Of a DNA stretch of 13,965 nucleotides, positions 7,699-13,965 are shown one piece after another. The position numbers and the translations under genes were made by a program. The stretch's first letter is position 1; each line of letters begins with the position of its first letter. A model generated the notes under the pieces. That model did no database searches and had not been told where the DNA came from. It saw only the letters and a program-made list of their open reading frames with translations. Source of the stretch: Verrucomicrobiia bacterium (lineage in GTDB: Bacteria > Verrucomicrobiota > Verrucomicrobiia > Opitutales > Opitutaceae); NCBI GenBank assembly GCA_030424825.1, contig JAUHWE010000047.1, positions 1-13,965 on the forward strand, in the 5' to 3' direction.

Positions 7699-8625
7699 AT
7701 GGCATCCAAATTATCAGGAATTCTTCCCGTACTTCCCACTCCCTTTGGACTGGACGGCGAAGTAGATTTAATTGCAATGGAGCATGTAGCTCGATTCTGT
7801 ATCGACGCTGGTGCGAGCGGCCTGGTCTTTCCGGGCGTTGCGAGTGAGTTTGACCATTTGTCCGTCGAGGAGCGTCTGGCGCTTCTGGAGGTCGTCTGCC
7901 GAGTCGCCAAAGACCGGATTCCCGTAATCAGCGGAGGGGGAGCGGGAACTCCCGAGGAAATCGGCAGCAATATCTCCAAGGCGAAAACGATGGGGGCAGT
8001 GGTCGCGATGGTCCTGATACCAAAGCAATTTGAAAATGATGAAGAAGGCGCGTCGCAATTCATGCGTTCTGTCATCGAAAATGCTCCCGGAGTGGATATC
8101 ATTCTCCAGAACGCGCCTGCCCCGATCGGTGCAGGTTTGAACGCCGACTCACTCTCGCGCATCGTAAGCGCGTCTCCAGCCATCCTATACGTCAAAGAGG
8201 AAACTTTGCCTTCGGGACCGCGTATCAGCGCGTTGAGAGCGTCGGCTCCCGATCATCTCATCGGCGTTATCGGTGGAGGGGGAGCTCGCTATTTAATCGA
8301 TGAAATGAATCGCGGCGCCATCGCTGCCATGCCCGCAGCAGAGATCACAGATATTCATGTAGAAATGTGGAACGCGTATCAGTCCGGCAATGTAGCCAAG
8401 GCTCGCGATCTCTACATGCGGGCTTTGCCTTTACTCGTAATTCAGACGATTTACCGAATGCGGTTAACCAAGTATATTTTGAAAAAGCGTGGTGTATTCA
8501 AGAACTCGAAGGTCCGGGCGCCCTTGCCAGAATTTGATTCCTTTGATGAGTCGGAACTTGCCATTCAGTTGGAAAGTCTTGCTAGCATCATGAAGTTGGC
8601 ACCCACCAACACGGCCGCTGCATGA
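7699..8625 (+). CDS. DapA/N-acetylneuraminate lyase-family aldolase or dehydratase
   Basis: This 308-residue protein has the length and layout of the class I (Schiff-base) DapA family, whose members act on pyruvate or 2-keto-3-deoxy sugar acids. K166 in ILYVKEET is the expected Schiff-base lysine, and the GILPVLPTPF opening is typical. Two usual motifs are altered. The GTTGE-type motif reads GVASEF (46-51), and the tyrosine of the YNxP motif is replaced by Gln in LQNAP (136-140). I recall a group of DapA-like proteins with comparable Q-x-AP and GxASEF forms, so this may be a subfamily trait rather than damage. It is probably cytoplasmic and sits between two enolase-superfamily genes, 56 bases after the first and overlapping the second by 4 bases. 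That setting suggests a 2-keto-3-deoxy-acid aldolase or dehydratase rather than lysine biosynthesis. No clear Shine-Dalgarno. Confidence 0.9.
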   Translation: MASKLSGILPVLPTPFGLDGEVDLIAMEHVARFCIDAGASGLVFPGVASEFDHLSVEERLALLEVVCRVAKDRIPVISGGGAGTPEEIGSNISKAKTMGAVVAMVLIPKQFENDEEGASQFMRSVIENAPGVDIILQNAPAPIGAGLNADSLSRIVSASPAILYVKEETLPSGPRISALRASAPDHLIGVIGGGGARYLIDEMNRGAIAAMPAAEITDIHVEMWNAYQSGNVAKARDLYMRALPLLVIQTIYRMRLTKYILKKRGVFKNSKVRAPLPEFDSFDESELAIQLESLASIMKLAPTNTAAA

Positions 8626-9794
8626 ATCGGGTTTCAAAGCTTGAGTCCTTCATTCTGACAGTCCCTCGCGACGAACCTTATCTCGGCGCGTTGCGAAAGG
8701 GAGAGGAGCCAAACGAGCGCGGCTACTTTGTCCGGAAGGGAAACAAAACAGTCTATCCTACGGTCGACCGATCTGTATTAGTTCGAGTTGAAACGGAGTC
8801 CGGCGTTGTGGGATGGGGCGAAACCTATGGGCTGGTCGCCCCAAAGGCGACAACAGCCATTATCGGTGACCTTCTTGCGGATTTCGTAGTAGGAAGGGAT
8901 CCCTTCGAAGCCAGCGCGATTCACGATGACCTTTACAACCTGATGCGAGTTCGTGGATACACGGGCGGATTTTATTTGGATGCTCTCGGCGCGGTCGATA
9001 TTGCACTTTGGGATGCCGCAGGACGTGTAGCGGGAAAGCCGATATACGAATTGCTAGGAGGGCGTAAGCAAGAGAAAGTACCCGGATATGTTTCAGGGCT
9101 TCCAAAACGTACCCTGAAAGATCGGGCAGACTTTGCCAAGGAATGGCTGGACCGCGGGTTTGACAGTTTCAAGTTTGCGGCCCCCGTTGCTGACGAGGGC
9201 ATAGTTCGTGAAATGGAAGGCTTGCGTGAAGCGCTGGGGAGCGAAGCGCGCATATCCAGCGATATGCACTGGGCGCACACACCTGATGAAGCCATTGCTG
9301 CGATTCGGGAAATGGAGCCTTATGGTTTATGGTTCGCCGAGGCACCGGTCGCCACGGAAGATGTTAAAGGCTTGGGGAAAGTGGCCCAGTCTGTGGATAC
9401 ACCTATTGGAGTTGGAGAAGAATGGCGTACTCTTTACGAGGCTCAGCTTCGCTACGATGCGAATGCGGTGAATATTGTGCAGCCAGAAATGGGCCATACC
9501 GGTATTACGGAATTTGTCCGCATTGCCAGAGCAGCTCATGATCGAGGGATTGGTATATTGCCGCACGCCACGATTGGTTCCGGTATCTTTCTCGCTGCCA
9601 GCTTACAAGCAAGTTTTGCTCTGGAAGGCGTGATTGGGCATGAATATCAGCATTCGATTGTCGAGCGTAACCATAATCTAATTACTAAGGGAATAGGGTG
9701 TTCTGATGGGCTCTATTTTCTAAGCGATACTGGTGGTCTCGGGATTGAGCCTACCGATGATATGATTTCCCGTCTTGAAAAGCAGCACGCCTAA
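8622..9794 (+). CDS. Enolase-superfamily protein, probable acid-sugar dehydratase
   Basis: A 390-residue cytoplasmic member of the mandelate racemase/muconate lactonizing group, with no signal peptide. The N-terminal capping domain (VGWGETYG) is followed by the barrel. Metal-ligand candidates are D214 (SSDMHW), E240 (WFAEAP) and E266 (GVGEEW). H216 forms the D-x-H pair known from galactonate dehydratase, where the His acts as general acid. H315 (ILPHATIGSG) is the likely base, but its usual Asp partner is E289 (VQPEMGHTG). The KxK motif is K184-F-A186. These features point to dehydration of a sugar acid to a 2-keto-3-deoxy acid, feeding the DapA-family protein encoded just upstream. Its ATG overlaps the upstream TGA in ATGA with no Shine-Dalgarno, so translation is probably coupled. 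Substrate not determined. It is only distantly similar to the Tat-exported homologue. Confidence 0.9.
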   Translation: MNRVSKLESFILTVPRDEPYLGALRKGEEPNERGYFVRKGNKTVYPTVDRSVLVRVETESGVVGWGETYGLVAPKATTAIIGDLLADFVVGRDPFEASAIHDDLYNLMRVRGYTGGFYLDALGAVDIALWDAAGRVAGKPIYELLGGRKQEKVPGYVSGLPKRTLKDRADFAKEWLDRGFDSFKFAAPVADEGIVREMEGLREALGSEARISSDMHWAHTPDEAIAAIREMEPYGLWFAEAPVATEDVKGLGKVAQSVDTPIGVGEEWRTLYEAQLRYDANAVNIVQPEMGHTGITEFVRIARAAHDRGIGILPHATIGSGIFLAASLQASFALEGVIGHEYQHSIVERNHNLITKGIGCSDGLYFLSDTGGLGIEPTDDMISRLEKQHA

Positions 9795-9803
9795 CACGGG
9801 CGA

Positions 9804-9811
9804 AAGGAAGG
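9804..9811 (+). promoter_or_regulatory. Ribosome binding site of the symporter gene
   Basis: AAGGAAGG lies just upstream of the ATG at 9816 and is the clearest Shine-Dalgarno sequence in the operon. It fixes the start and suggests the transporter is translated independently of the coupled enzyme pair upstream. Confidence 0.6.
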
Positions 9812-9815
9812 CATT

Positions 9816-11537
9816 ATGGAAGGAATAGACTATATCGTCATTATTATTTACGTCCTAGGGATTGTTGGGGCGGGCATGGTATTTGCCGGGAAAATGAAAA
9901 ACTCGAAAGACATGTTTGTGGCCGGTGGACAGTCTCCCTGGTGGGTGTCAGGGCTTTCGGCGTTTATGACCATGTTTTCAGCAGGTACCTTTGTCGTTTG
10001 GGGAGGTATCGCTTATAAATTTGGGGCGGTTGCGATCGCTATCAACTTATGCTACGGAGTTTCGGCCCTTCTGGTCGGCTGGCTGTTGGCGGGCGTTTGG
10101 AGACGGGCTGGCGTTGATTCGGCGGCGGAATTTCTCCGGCTGCGCTACGGAGGCTCCATTGTGCAGTTCTATACCTGGTTCAAGGGCTCTTTGACCCTGT
10201 TCAGCACCGGAGGAGCGGTTTACGCTTTGTCAAAAATTGTTACGGCTCTGATGCCTCTGCCTGCCGGGCATTTTCTAGCCGATCCCGCTACGGGGCATTT
10301 GTCGGTGCCGTTCACGTCCGTGGCTCTGTGTGTCATTGTGATCGTGATCGCAATCGCGGGTGGGCTTTGGGCAGTGCTTGTTACGGATGTACTGCAGTTT
10401 GTGATTCTTACTGTTTCAGTAGTCTTTGTAGTGCCTCTGATACTGATTGAAGTGGGCGGATGGGGATCCTTTGTCGCCGCCGCTCCGGAGGGCTTCCTCA
10501 GCCCGGTCGCGGCCGATTTTTCGGTTTGGTTTCTCATCGGGTGGATGATTGTGAATTTTTTCGTCTTCGCGGCGGACTGGTCCTTCGTGCAGCGCTGGGT
10601 CTGCGTGCCGACGGCTAAGGATGCTAAGAAAGCGGCCTACCTGATCGGAGTGCTATATCTCGTGAGTCCGATTTTCTGGATGCTGCCACCGCTCGTCTAC
10701 CGGGTGGTGAATCAGAATGCGGATACTGAGCAGGCTTACATACTCGCCTGCCAATACGTGCTGCCGGCGGGAATGATGGGACTAATGGTCGCGGCCATGG
10801 CCTCCGCCACAGCGAGTATGGCAACGACACGACTCAACGTCTTCGCCGGAGCCTTTACGGAGGCCTACCAAAACCTTTCGTCCAAAAAAGTGTCCGACAA
10901 ACAGATCGTGACCATTGGGCGCGCCATCACGCTTGTCCTCGGCTTAGTTGTGGTAGGGGGGGCTTTATTGATTCCAAAGTATGGATACACAAAATTTATT
11001 GTCGATATCAACACGCTGCTCTACGTGCCTCTGTTTCTTCCCTCGGTTTGGGGATTGTTCTCCCGCAAAATCGGACTGACCGCTGTCTGGGTGACGACGA
11101 TCGCCGGATTCGTAACCGCTTATCTGGTCAAGTTCGCCTTAGCTAACGGGGGATTTTTGACCGATGTCGCACTGCTGCAGCCGATCGTCGGCTGGATTGC
11201 GGAGAACTCCAGGATCGCCGACATGCTTGGTGGAATCGTGACCCCGTTTATTATTCTGATCGTATTGGAGCTACTGGAGAAGCACGAGAACCCGGGCTGG
11301 GCAAGGACGATGAAGCTCAGGCAGGACTTTCACGAAATGCCGGTGCTTCAAGCGTACACGCTGCCCGGTAAGATGGTTGCGATCGCGCTCGTTGCGATTG
11401 GCGTCCTTATGACGGGGCTAACCCTTATTGACCACAAGGAGGCGGGAGTGCTAATCGGTCTGGCCATTGTATTGTTCGTTATCGCAGGCATTCTGTATGC
11501 TTTCCTCCGCAAGGCGGACCGTGCGAACAACGTTTGA
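9816..11537 (+). CDS. Sodium:solute symporter (SSS) family transporter
   Basis: A 573-residue inner-membrane protein with about thirteen or fourteen hydrophobic segments, of the family that couples solute uptake to sodium entry. The N-terminal signature is present: MFVAGGQSPWW (33-43) followed by GLSAFMTMFSAGTFVVWGG. The central GGLWAVLVTDVLQF (182-195) is the classic SSS segment. A Ser/Thr-rich stretch, MASATASMATTRLN (328-341), is in the place where the family's Na2-site residues lie. The start has a good Shine-Dalgarno, 21 bases after the dehydratase gene, so it is the last gene of the operon. It likely imports the sugar acid, or the product of the exported enzyme, used by the upstream gene products. 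The family also carries sugars, amino acids and other carboxylates, so the substrate rests on context. Confidence 0.93.
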   Translation: MEGIDYIVIIIYVLGIVGAGMVFAGKMKNSKDMFVAGGQSPWWVSGLSAFMTMFSAGTFVVWGGIAYKFGAVAIAINLCYGVSALLVGWLLAGVWRRAGVDSAAEFLRLRYGGSIVQFYTWFKGSLTLFSTGGAVYALSKIVTALMPLPAGHFLADPATGHLSVPFTSVALCVIVIVIAIAGGLWAVLVTDVLQFVILTVSVVFVVPLILIEVGGWGSFVAAAPEGFLSPVAADFSVWFLIGWMIVNFFVFAADWSFVQRWVCVPTAKDAKKAAYLIGVLYLVSPIFWMLPPLVYRVVNQNADTEQAYILACQYVLPAGMMGLMVAAMASATASMATTRLNVFAGAFTEAYQNLSSKKVSDKQIVTIGRAITLVLGLVVVGGALLIPKYGYTKFIVDINTLLYVPLFLPSVWGLFSRKIGLTAVWVTTIAGFVTAYLVKFALANGGFLTDVALLQPIVGWIAENSRIADMLGGIVTPFIILIVLELLEKHENPGWARTMKLRQDFHEMPVLQAYTLPGKMVAIALVAIGVLMTGLTLIDHKEAGVLIGLAIVLFVIAGILYAFLRKADRANNV

Positions 11538-11560
11538 GGATTTCTGTTCTGTATTGAATG

Positions 11561-11596
11561 GCGGGCTGACGCCGGTCGTTCGGATCGTGAGCCCGT
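11561..11596 (+). terminator. Possible operon-end hairpin, weak terminator
   Basis: GCGGGCT (11561-11567) pairs with AGCCCGT (11590-11596). Three more pairs (69-71 with 86-88) and a tip of three pairs (72-74 with 81-83, last two digits) make a long imperfect stem. It lies 23 bases after the symporter stop. What follows (CTTGCTCTG) is not a real T tract, so intrinsic termination would be weak; it may instead block 3' exonucleases. Confidence 0.35.
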
Positions 11597-11801
11597 CTTG
11601 CTCTGCGGCATAACCTGAGCGCCAAACGCCCGAATCACCCATGGAACTCGCGGCTCGCTAAGGACCACCATCCTTGCCTTGGTGAGCAGATAATAGAAAG
11701 AGAGGACACTCTCTTAGCAGGCGGCTGTTTTGAAGTTGGAAAATGCGATAAGTTGTTTGTGGTAAGAATCGTATTTAGGTAGGAACCTTTTTCCCAGTCA
11801 A
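11597..11801 (+). other. Intergenic region with short hairpins, no gene
   Basis: No coding sequence is supported. A perfect 7-bp hairpin, AAGAGAG (11698-11704) with CTCTCTT (11709-11715), has a GACA loop. A smaller one is CACCA (11666-11670) with TGGTG (11680-11684). No T tract follows either, and no promoter with both hexamers was found before the next gene. The downstream gene's promoter should lie here. Confidence 0.3.
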
Positions 11802-13965
11802 ATGAACCGTTTTAAGTTACTAGCATTTAAGATCATCGCGGTACTGATTGTTCCGTTAGTTCTTATCACGATGCTGGAATGGGGGCTTCGGTTGGTCGGC
11901 GTGGGCTACAATACAAACGTTTTTGTGGAGGAGAAAGGGATCGTCCGCAGCAACTGGCCTTTTACTTTCAAATACTTTCCCTGGTCGGTGGCGCGGCCCA
12001 TGAAGTCGCACCCGTTCACCGCAAAAAAGGAGCCGGGTTCGCTGAGGATATTTGTCCTTGGAGGTTCGGCGGCTCAGGGGTTTCCCGCCACGGAGTTTGG
12101 GATGTCAAGGCAGTTGCAGGTCATGCTGGAGCGGACCTATCCGGAACGGAAAATCGAAGTTATCAATGCGGCCATCTCGGCGGTCAATTCGCATGTCATG
12201 CTGCCGGTAGCCAAAGCCTGTCTGCAGTACGATCCGGATTTTCTGTTGGTGTACTTGGGGAACAACGAAGTGGTGGGGCCTTACGGCGCCGGGACTTTCT
12301 ATTCAGGATTCAGCAACAACCTTACCGTCATCCGTCTGAGCCAGTGGATCAAATCGCTGCGATTGTATCAACTGATGGCAAGGCTCACCGGAAGGCACTT
12401 GTCTCCTACGGGGAGCTGGAAAAGCATGGAATCCTATCTGGCCAACACGCTCTATGAAGATGATGAGCGCCTAAAGTCGGTTTATGAAAATTTCGACCGG
12501 AATTTGGGAGAGCTGATTTCAGCCGCAGCCGGCGAGGATTGTCCGGTTATCCTGTCAACCGTGGGGGTCAATTTACGAGACAACCCTCCCTTCGCTTCGA
12601 AGGAACCCGGCCATGCGGATGCCCAGTATCAAATAGGTCGGGCGAATCTGGAAGCGGGAAAGTCAGAAGCGGCCTTGGCGGCGTTCAAACGAGCCCGCGA
12701 TTTGGATGGGCTTCGGTTTCGAACCGATAGTCGCCTAAACGCGGTCATTCGGAACCGGACTGCTCAGCACGAAGGGCAGGTCACTTTAGTGGATTCCGAG
12801 CACTTGTTTGAAATGGGGGAATCCGGTGCCTTTTCCGTCCCGGGAGACGAATACTTTTGCGACCACGTTCACCTTTCTTTCGAGGGTAGCTTTCGGGTGG
12901 CCAAAGGGATGGCTGAGGCAGTCGTTTCTCGAATCGATCCTTCATCTGGATTCTCCACTTCAATGGAGAGTGTTGCATCCGCTCTTGTATACACAGACTG
13001 GGATGAACTTCGGCTCGCACGCAGCCTTTCGGAACAATTGTTAAGCAAGCCCCCATTCACCAACCAGTGGAACCACAGTGAGCGACAACTAGCGCGGAGA
13101 CGCCAGGTGCGAAAACTGTCGAACCAGTTTACACCGAATAGACTTGAAGCGGCTAGGGGACGTTATGAAGCCGGACTGGAGAAAGAGCCTGCCAACGCGA
13201 GTCTAAAACGAAGGTTGAGCAAACTGCTGGTAGAGAGCGGCAATCCCGAGAAAGCCCGCGAACTCCTTTTGTCGGTGGTTCGCGACGATCCGGAGGATAT
13301 TGAGGCTTACAATGAACTGAATCTGGTATCCGTTTCTTTGGGAAAATTTGACGAGGCGGAACGCAGCATTCTGAAAATTCTCGACCACAATCCATATGCG
13401 ATCGAAGCGCGAAACGCCTATCTGCTGATTCTCTTTAATTCCAGACGGTTTGCGGAAGCGGCAGATTATTGTGAAGATTTGATTGAGGACCACCCGGGCG
13501 ATCCTGGCTTCCGCCATGCCTTTGCCGAGATTCTGGACGCTCAAGGGAAAAGGCAGGAGGCCAAGGAGCAATTGCAGCAGGCGCTTAGGATTGATCCTAA
13601 GCATAGTCGATCGAGGCAATTGCTGACAGGGATTCATCTGCGCGAAAACGATTTAGCAAAGGCCCTGCAAGTGGCGCGAGCCTGGTCACAATCCGATCCG
13701 GAGAGCGCTGAAGCACAGCATGAAATCGCTCAATTGTTGTCGCGAAAAAATGATTACATACCCGCAATAGAGCACTATCGCAAAGCGATGGAGCTCGATC
13801 CGGACCTTGTGGTGGCTCGATCCAATTATGTTAAGACCATGGCAAGCCTGCGACGCATTCATGAAGCAATTCCGTTCCTGAGTGAGGAACTGGCGAACGA
13901 CCCGGAAATCAGGGAGGGCCATTCCCTTCTGGGGTTGGCGTTGGATGTGGCGGGCCGCCGAAATG
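11802..13965 (+). CDS. Membrane-anchored SGNH/GDSL-like hydrolase domain with C-terminal TPR repeats, 3'-truncated by window edge
   Basis: The frame stays open from the ATG at 11802 for 721 codons to the window end; an in-frame TAA at 11763 lies upstream. Residues 10-31 form one hydrophobic segment, so the protein is probably anchored with the rest in the periplasm. An SGNH-type domain follows: FVLGGSAAQG holds the nucleophile candidate S89, YLGNNE (151-156) the Asn block, and DHVHLSFEG the Asp-His pair D354/H357. A TPR-like helix pair (about 273-303) is inserted between these blocks. From about residue 448, eight consecutive ~34-residue TPR units run to the edge; the last may be incomplete. 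SGNH enzymes cleave or transfer esters such as acetyl groups, and TPRs bind proteins. The substrate is unknown. No good Shine-Dalgarno is seen, and the gene appears separate from the sugar-acid operon. Confidence 0.88.
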   Translation, partial: MNRFKLLAFKIIAVLIVPLVLITMLEWGLRLVGVGYNTNVFVEEKGIVRSNWPFTFKYFPWSVARPMKSHPFTAKKEPGSLRIFVLGGSAAQGFPATEFGMSRQLQVMLERTYPERKIEVINAAISAVNSHVMLPVAKACLQYDPDFLLVYLGNNEVVGPYGAGTFYSGFSNNLTVIRLSQWIKSLRLYQLMARLTGRHLSPTGSWKSMESYLANTLYEDDERLKSVYENFDRNLGELISAAAGEDCPVILSTVGVNLRDNPPFASKEPGHADAQYQIGRANLEAGKSEAALAAFKRARDLDGLRFRTDSRLNAVIRNRTAQHEGQVTLVDSEHLFEMGESGAFSVPGDEYFCDHVHLSFEGSFRVAKGMAEAVVSRIDPSSGFSTSMESVASALVYTDWDELRLARSLSEQLLSKPPFTNQWNHSERQLARRRQVRKLSNQFTPNRLEAARGRYEAGLEKEPANASLKRRLSKLLVESGNPEKARELLLSVVRDDPEDIEAYNELNLVSVSLGKFDEAERSILKILDHNPYAIEARNAYLLILFNSRRFAEAADYCEDLIEDHPGDPGFRHAFAEILDAQGKRQEAKEQLQQALRIDPKHSRSRQLLTGIHLRENDLAKALQVARAWSQSDPESAEAQHEIAQLLSRKNDYIPAIEHYRKAMELDPDLVVARSNYVKTMASLRRIHEAIPFLSEELANDPEIREGHSLLGLALDVAGRRN

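Noticed and set aside
7473..8195. Minus-strand open frame of 240 codons
   Set aside because: It lies opposite the DapA-family gene and the end of the preceding gene, is rich in Ser, Arg, Thr and Ala, and resembles no known family; it is a shadow of the real genes.
11879..12457. Plus-strand open frame of 192 codons
   Set aside because: It is out of frame inside the SGNH-TPR gene, whose own frame contains clear SGNH blocks; the overlapping frame has low-complexity Gly/Arg-rich sequence.
12539..12730. Small plus-strand open frame of 63 codons
   Set aside because: It lies in another frame inside the SGNH-TPR gene and looks like an unstructured shadow.

Overview
The window looks like a piece of the chromosome of a marine or aquatic Verrucomicrobiota bacterium, most likely class Opitutae. 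The main clue is the pair of very large TonB-dependent receptors: the complete one begins its mature part with an acidic stretch followed by VFELSPFAVTA, a form common in outer-membrane receptors of that class. The Tat-exported enzyme and the SGNH-TPR protein fit the same phylum. This placement rests on recognising protein families by eye, not on a search. All genes recognised are on the + strand. I see no mobile element, tRNA, rRNA or CRISPR array.

Region 1 (1-6231) holds two tandem paralogous TonB-dependent receptors. The first has lost about 270 N-terminal residues to the window edge. The second is complete (1092 aa). Each is followed by the same 3' module: a GGGCTGG-type hairpin and then an intrinsic terminator built on GCGGGTTGC. 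The receptors therefore look like separate transcription units that were duplicated together with their 3' ends.

Region 2 (about 6247-11537) is a probable four-gene operon. It starts with a candidate promoter just after the second terminator. It encodes (a) an enolase-superfamily (mandelate racemase/muconate lactonizing type) protein with a twin-arginine signal, (b) a DapA/N-acetylneuraminate-lyase-family protein, (c) a second, cytoplasmic enolase-superfamily protein resembling acid-sugar dehydratases, whose ATG overlaps the stop of (b), and (d) a sodium:solute symporter. An acid-sugar dehydratase, a Schiff-base aldolase or dehydratase and a symporter together suggest catabolism of a sugar acid: uptake by the receptors, possible processing outside the cytoplasm by the Tat-exported enzyme, import by the symporter, then dehydration to a 2-keto-3-deoxy acid and cleavage or further dehydration. 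The substrate cannot be read from the sequence. Several catalytic positions differ from textbook family members.

Region 3 (11538-13965) is a 264-base intergenic stretch with several hairpins, followed by a large ORF still open at the window end. It encodes a membrane-anchored SGNH/GDSL-like domain fused to at least eight TPR units. It is probably unrelated to the sugar-acid operon.

Nothing here can be declared a new system from sequence alone. The most unusual points are the exported enolase-superfamily protein with a stripped active site, the EF-hand-like insert found in only one of the two receptors, the duplicated 3' RNA module, and a foldable region upstream of the second receptor.
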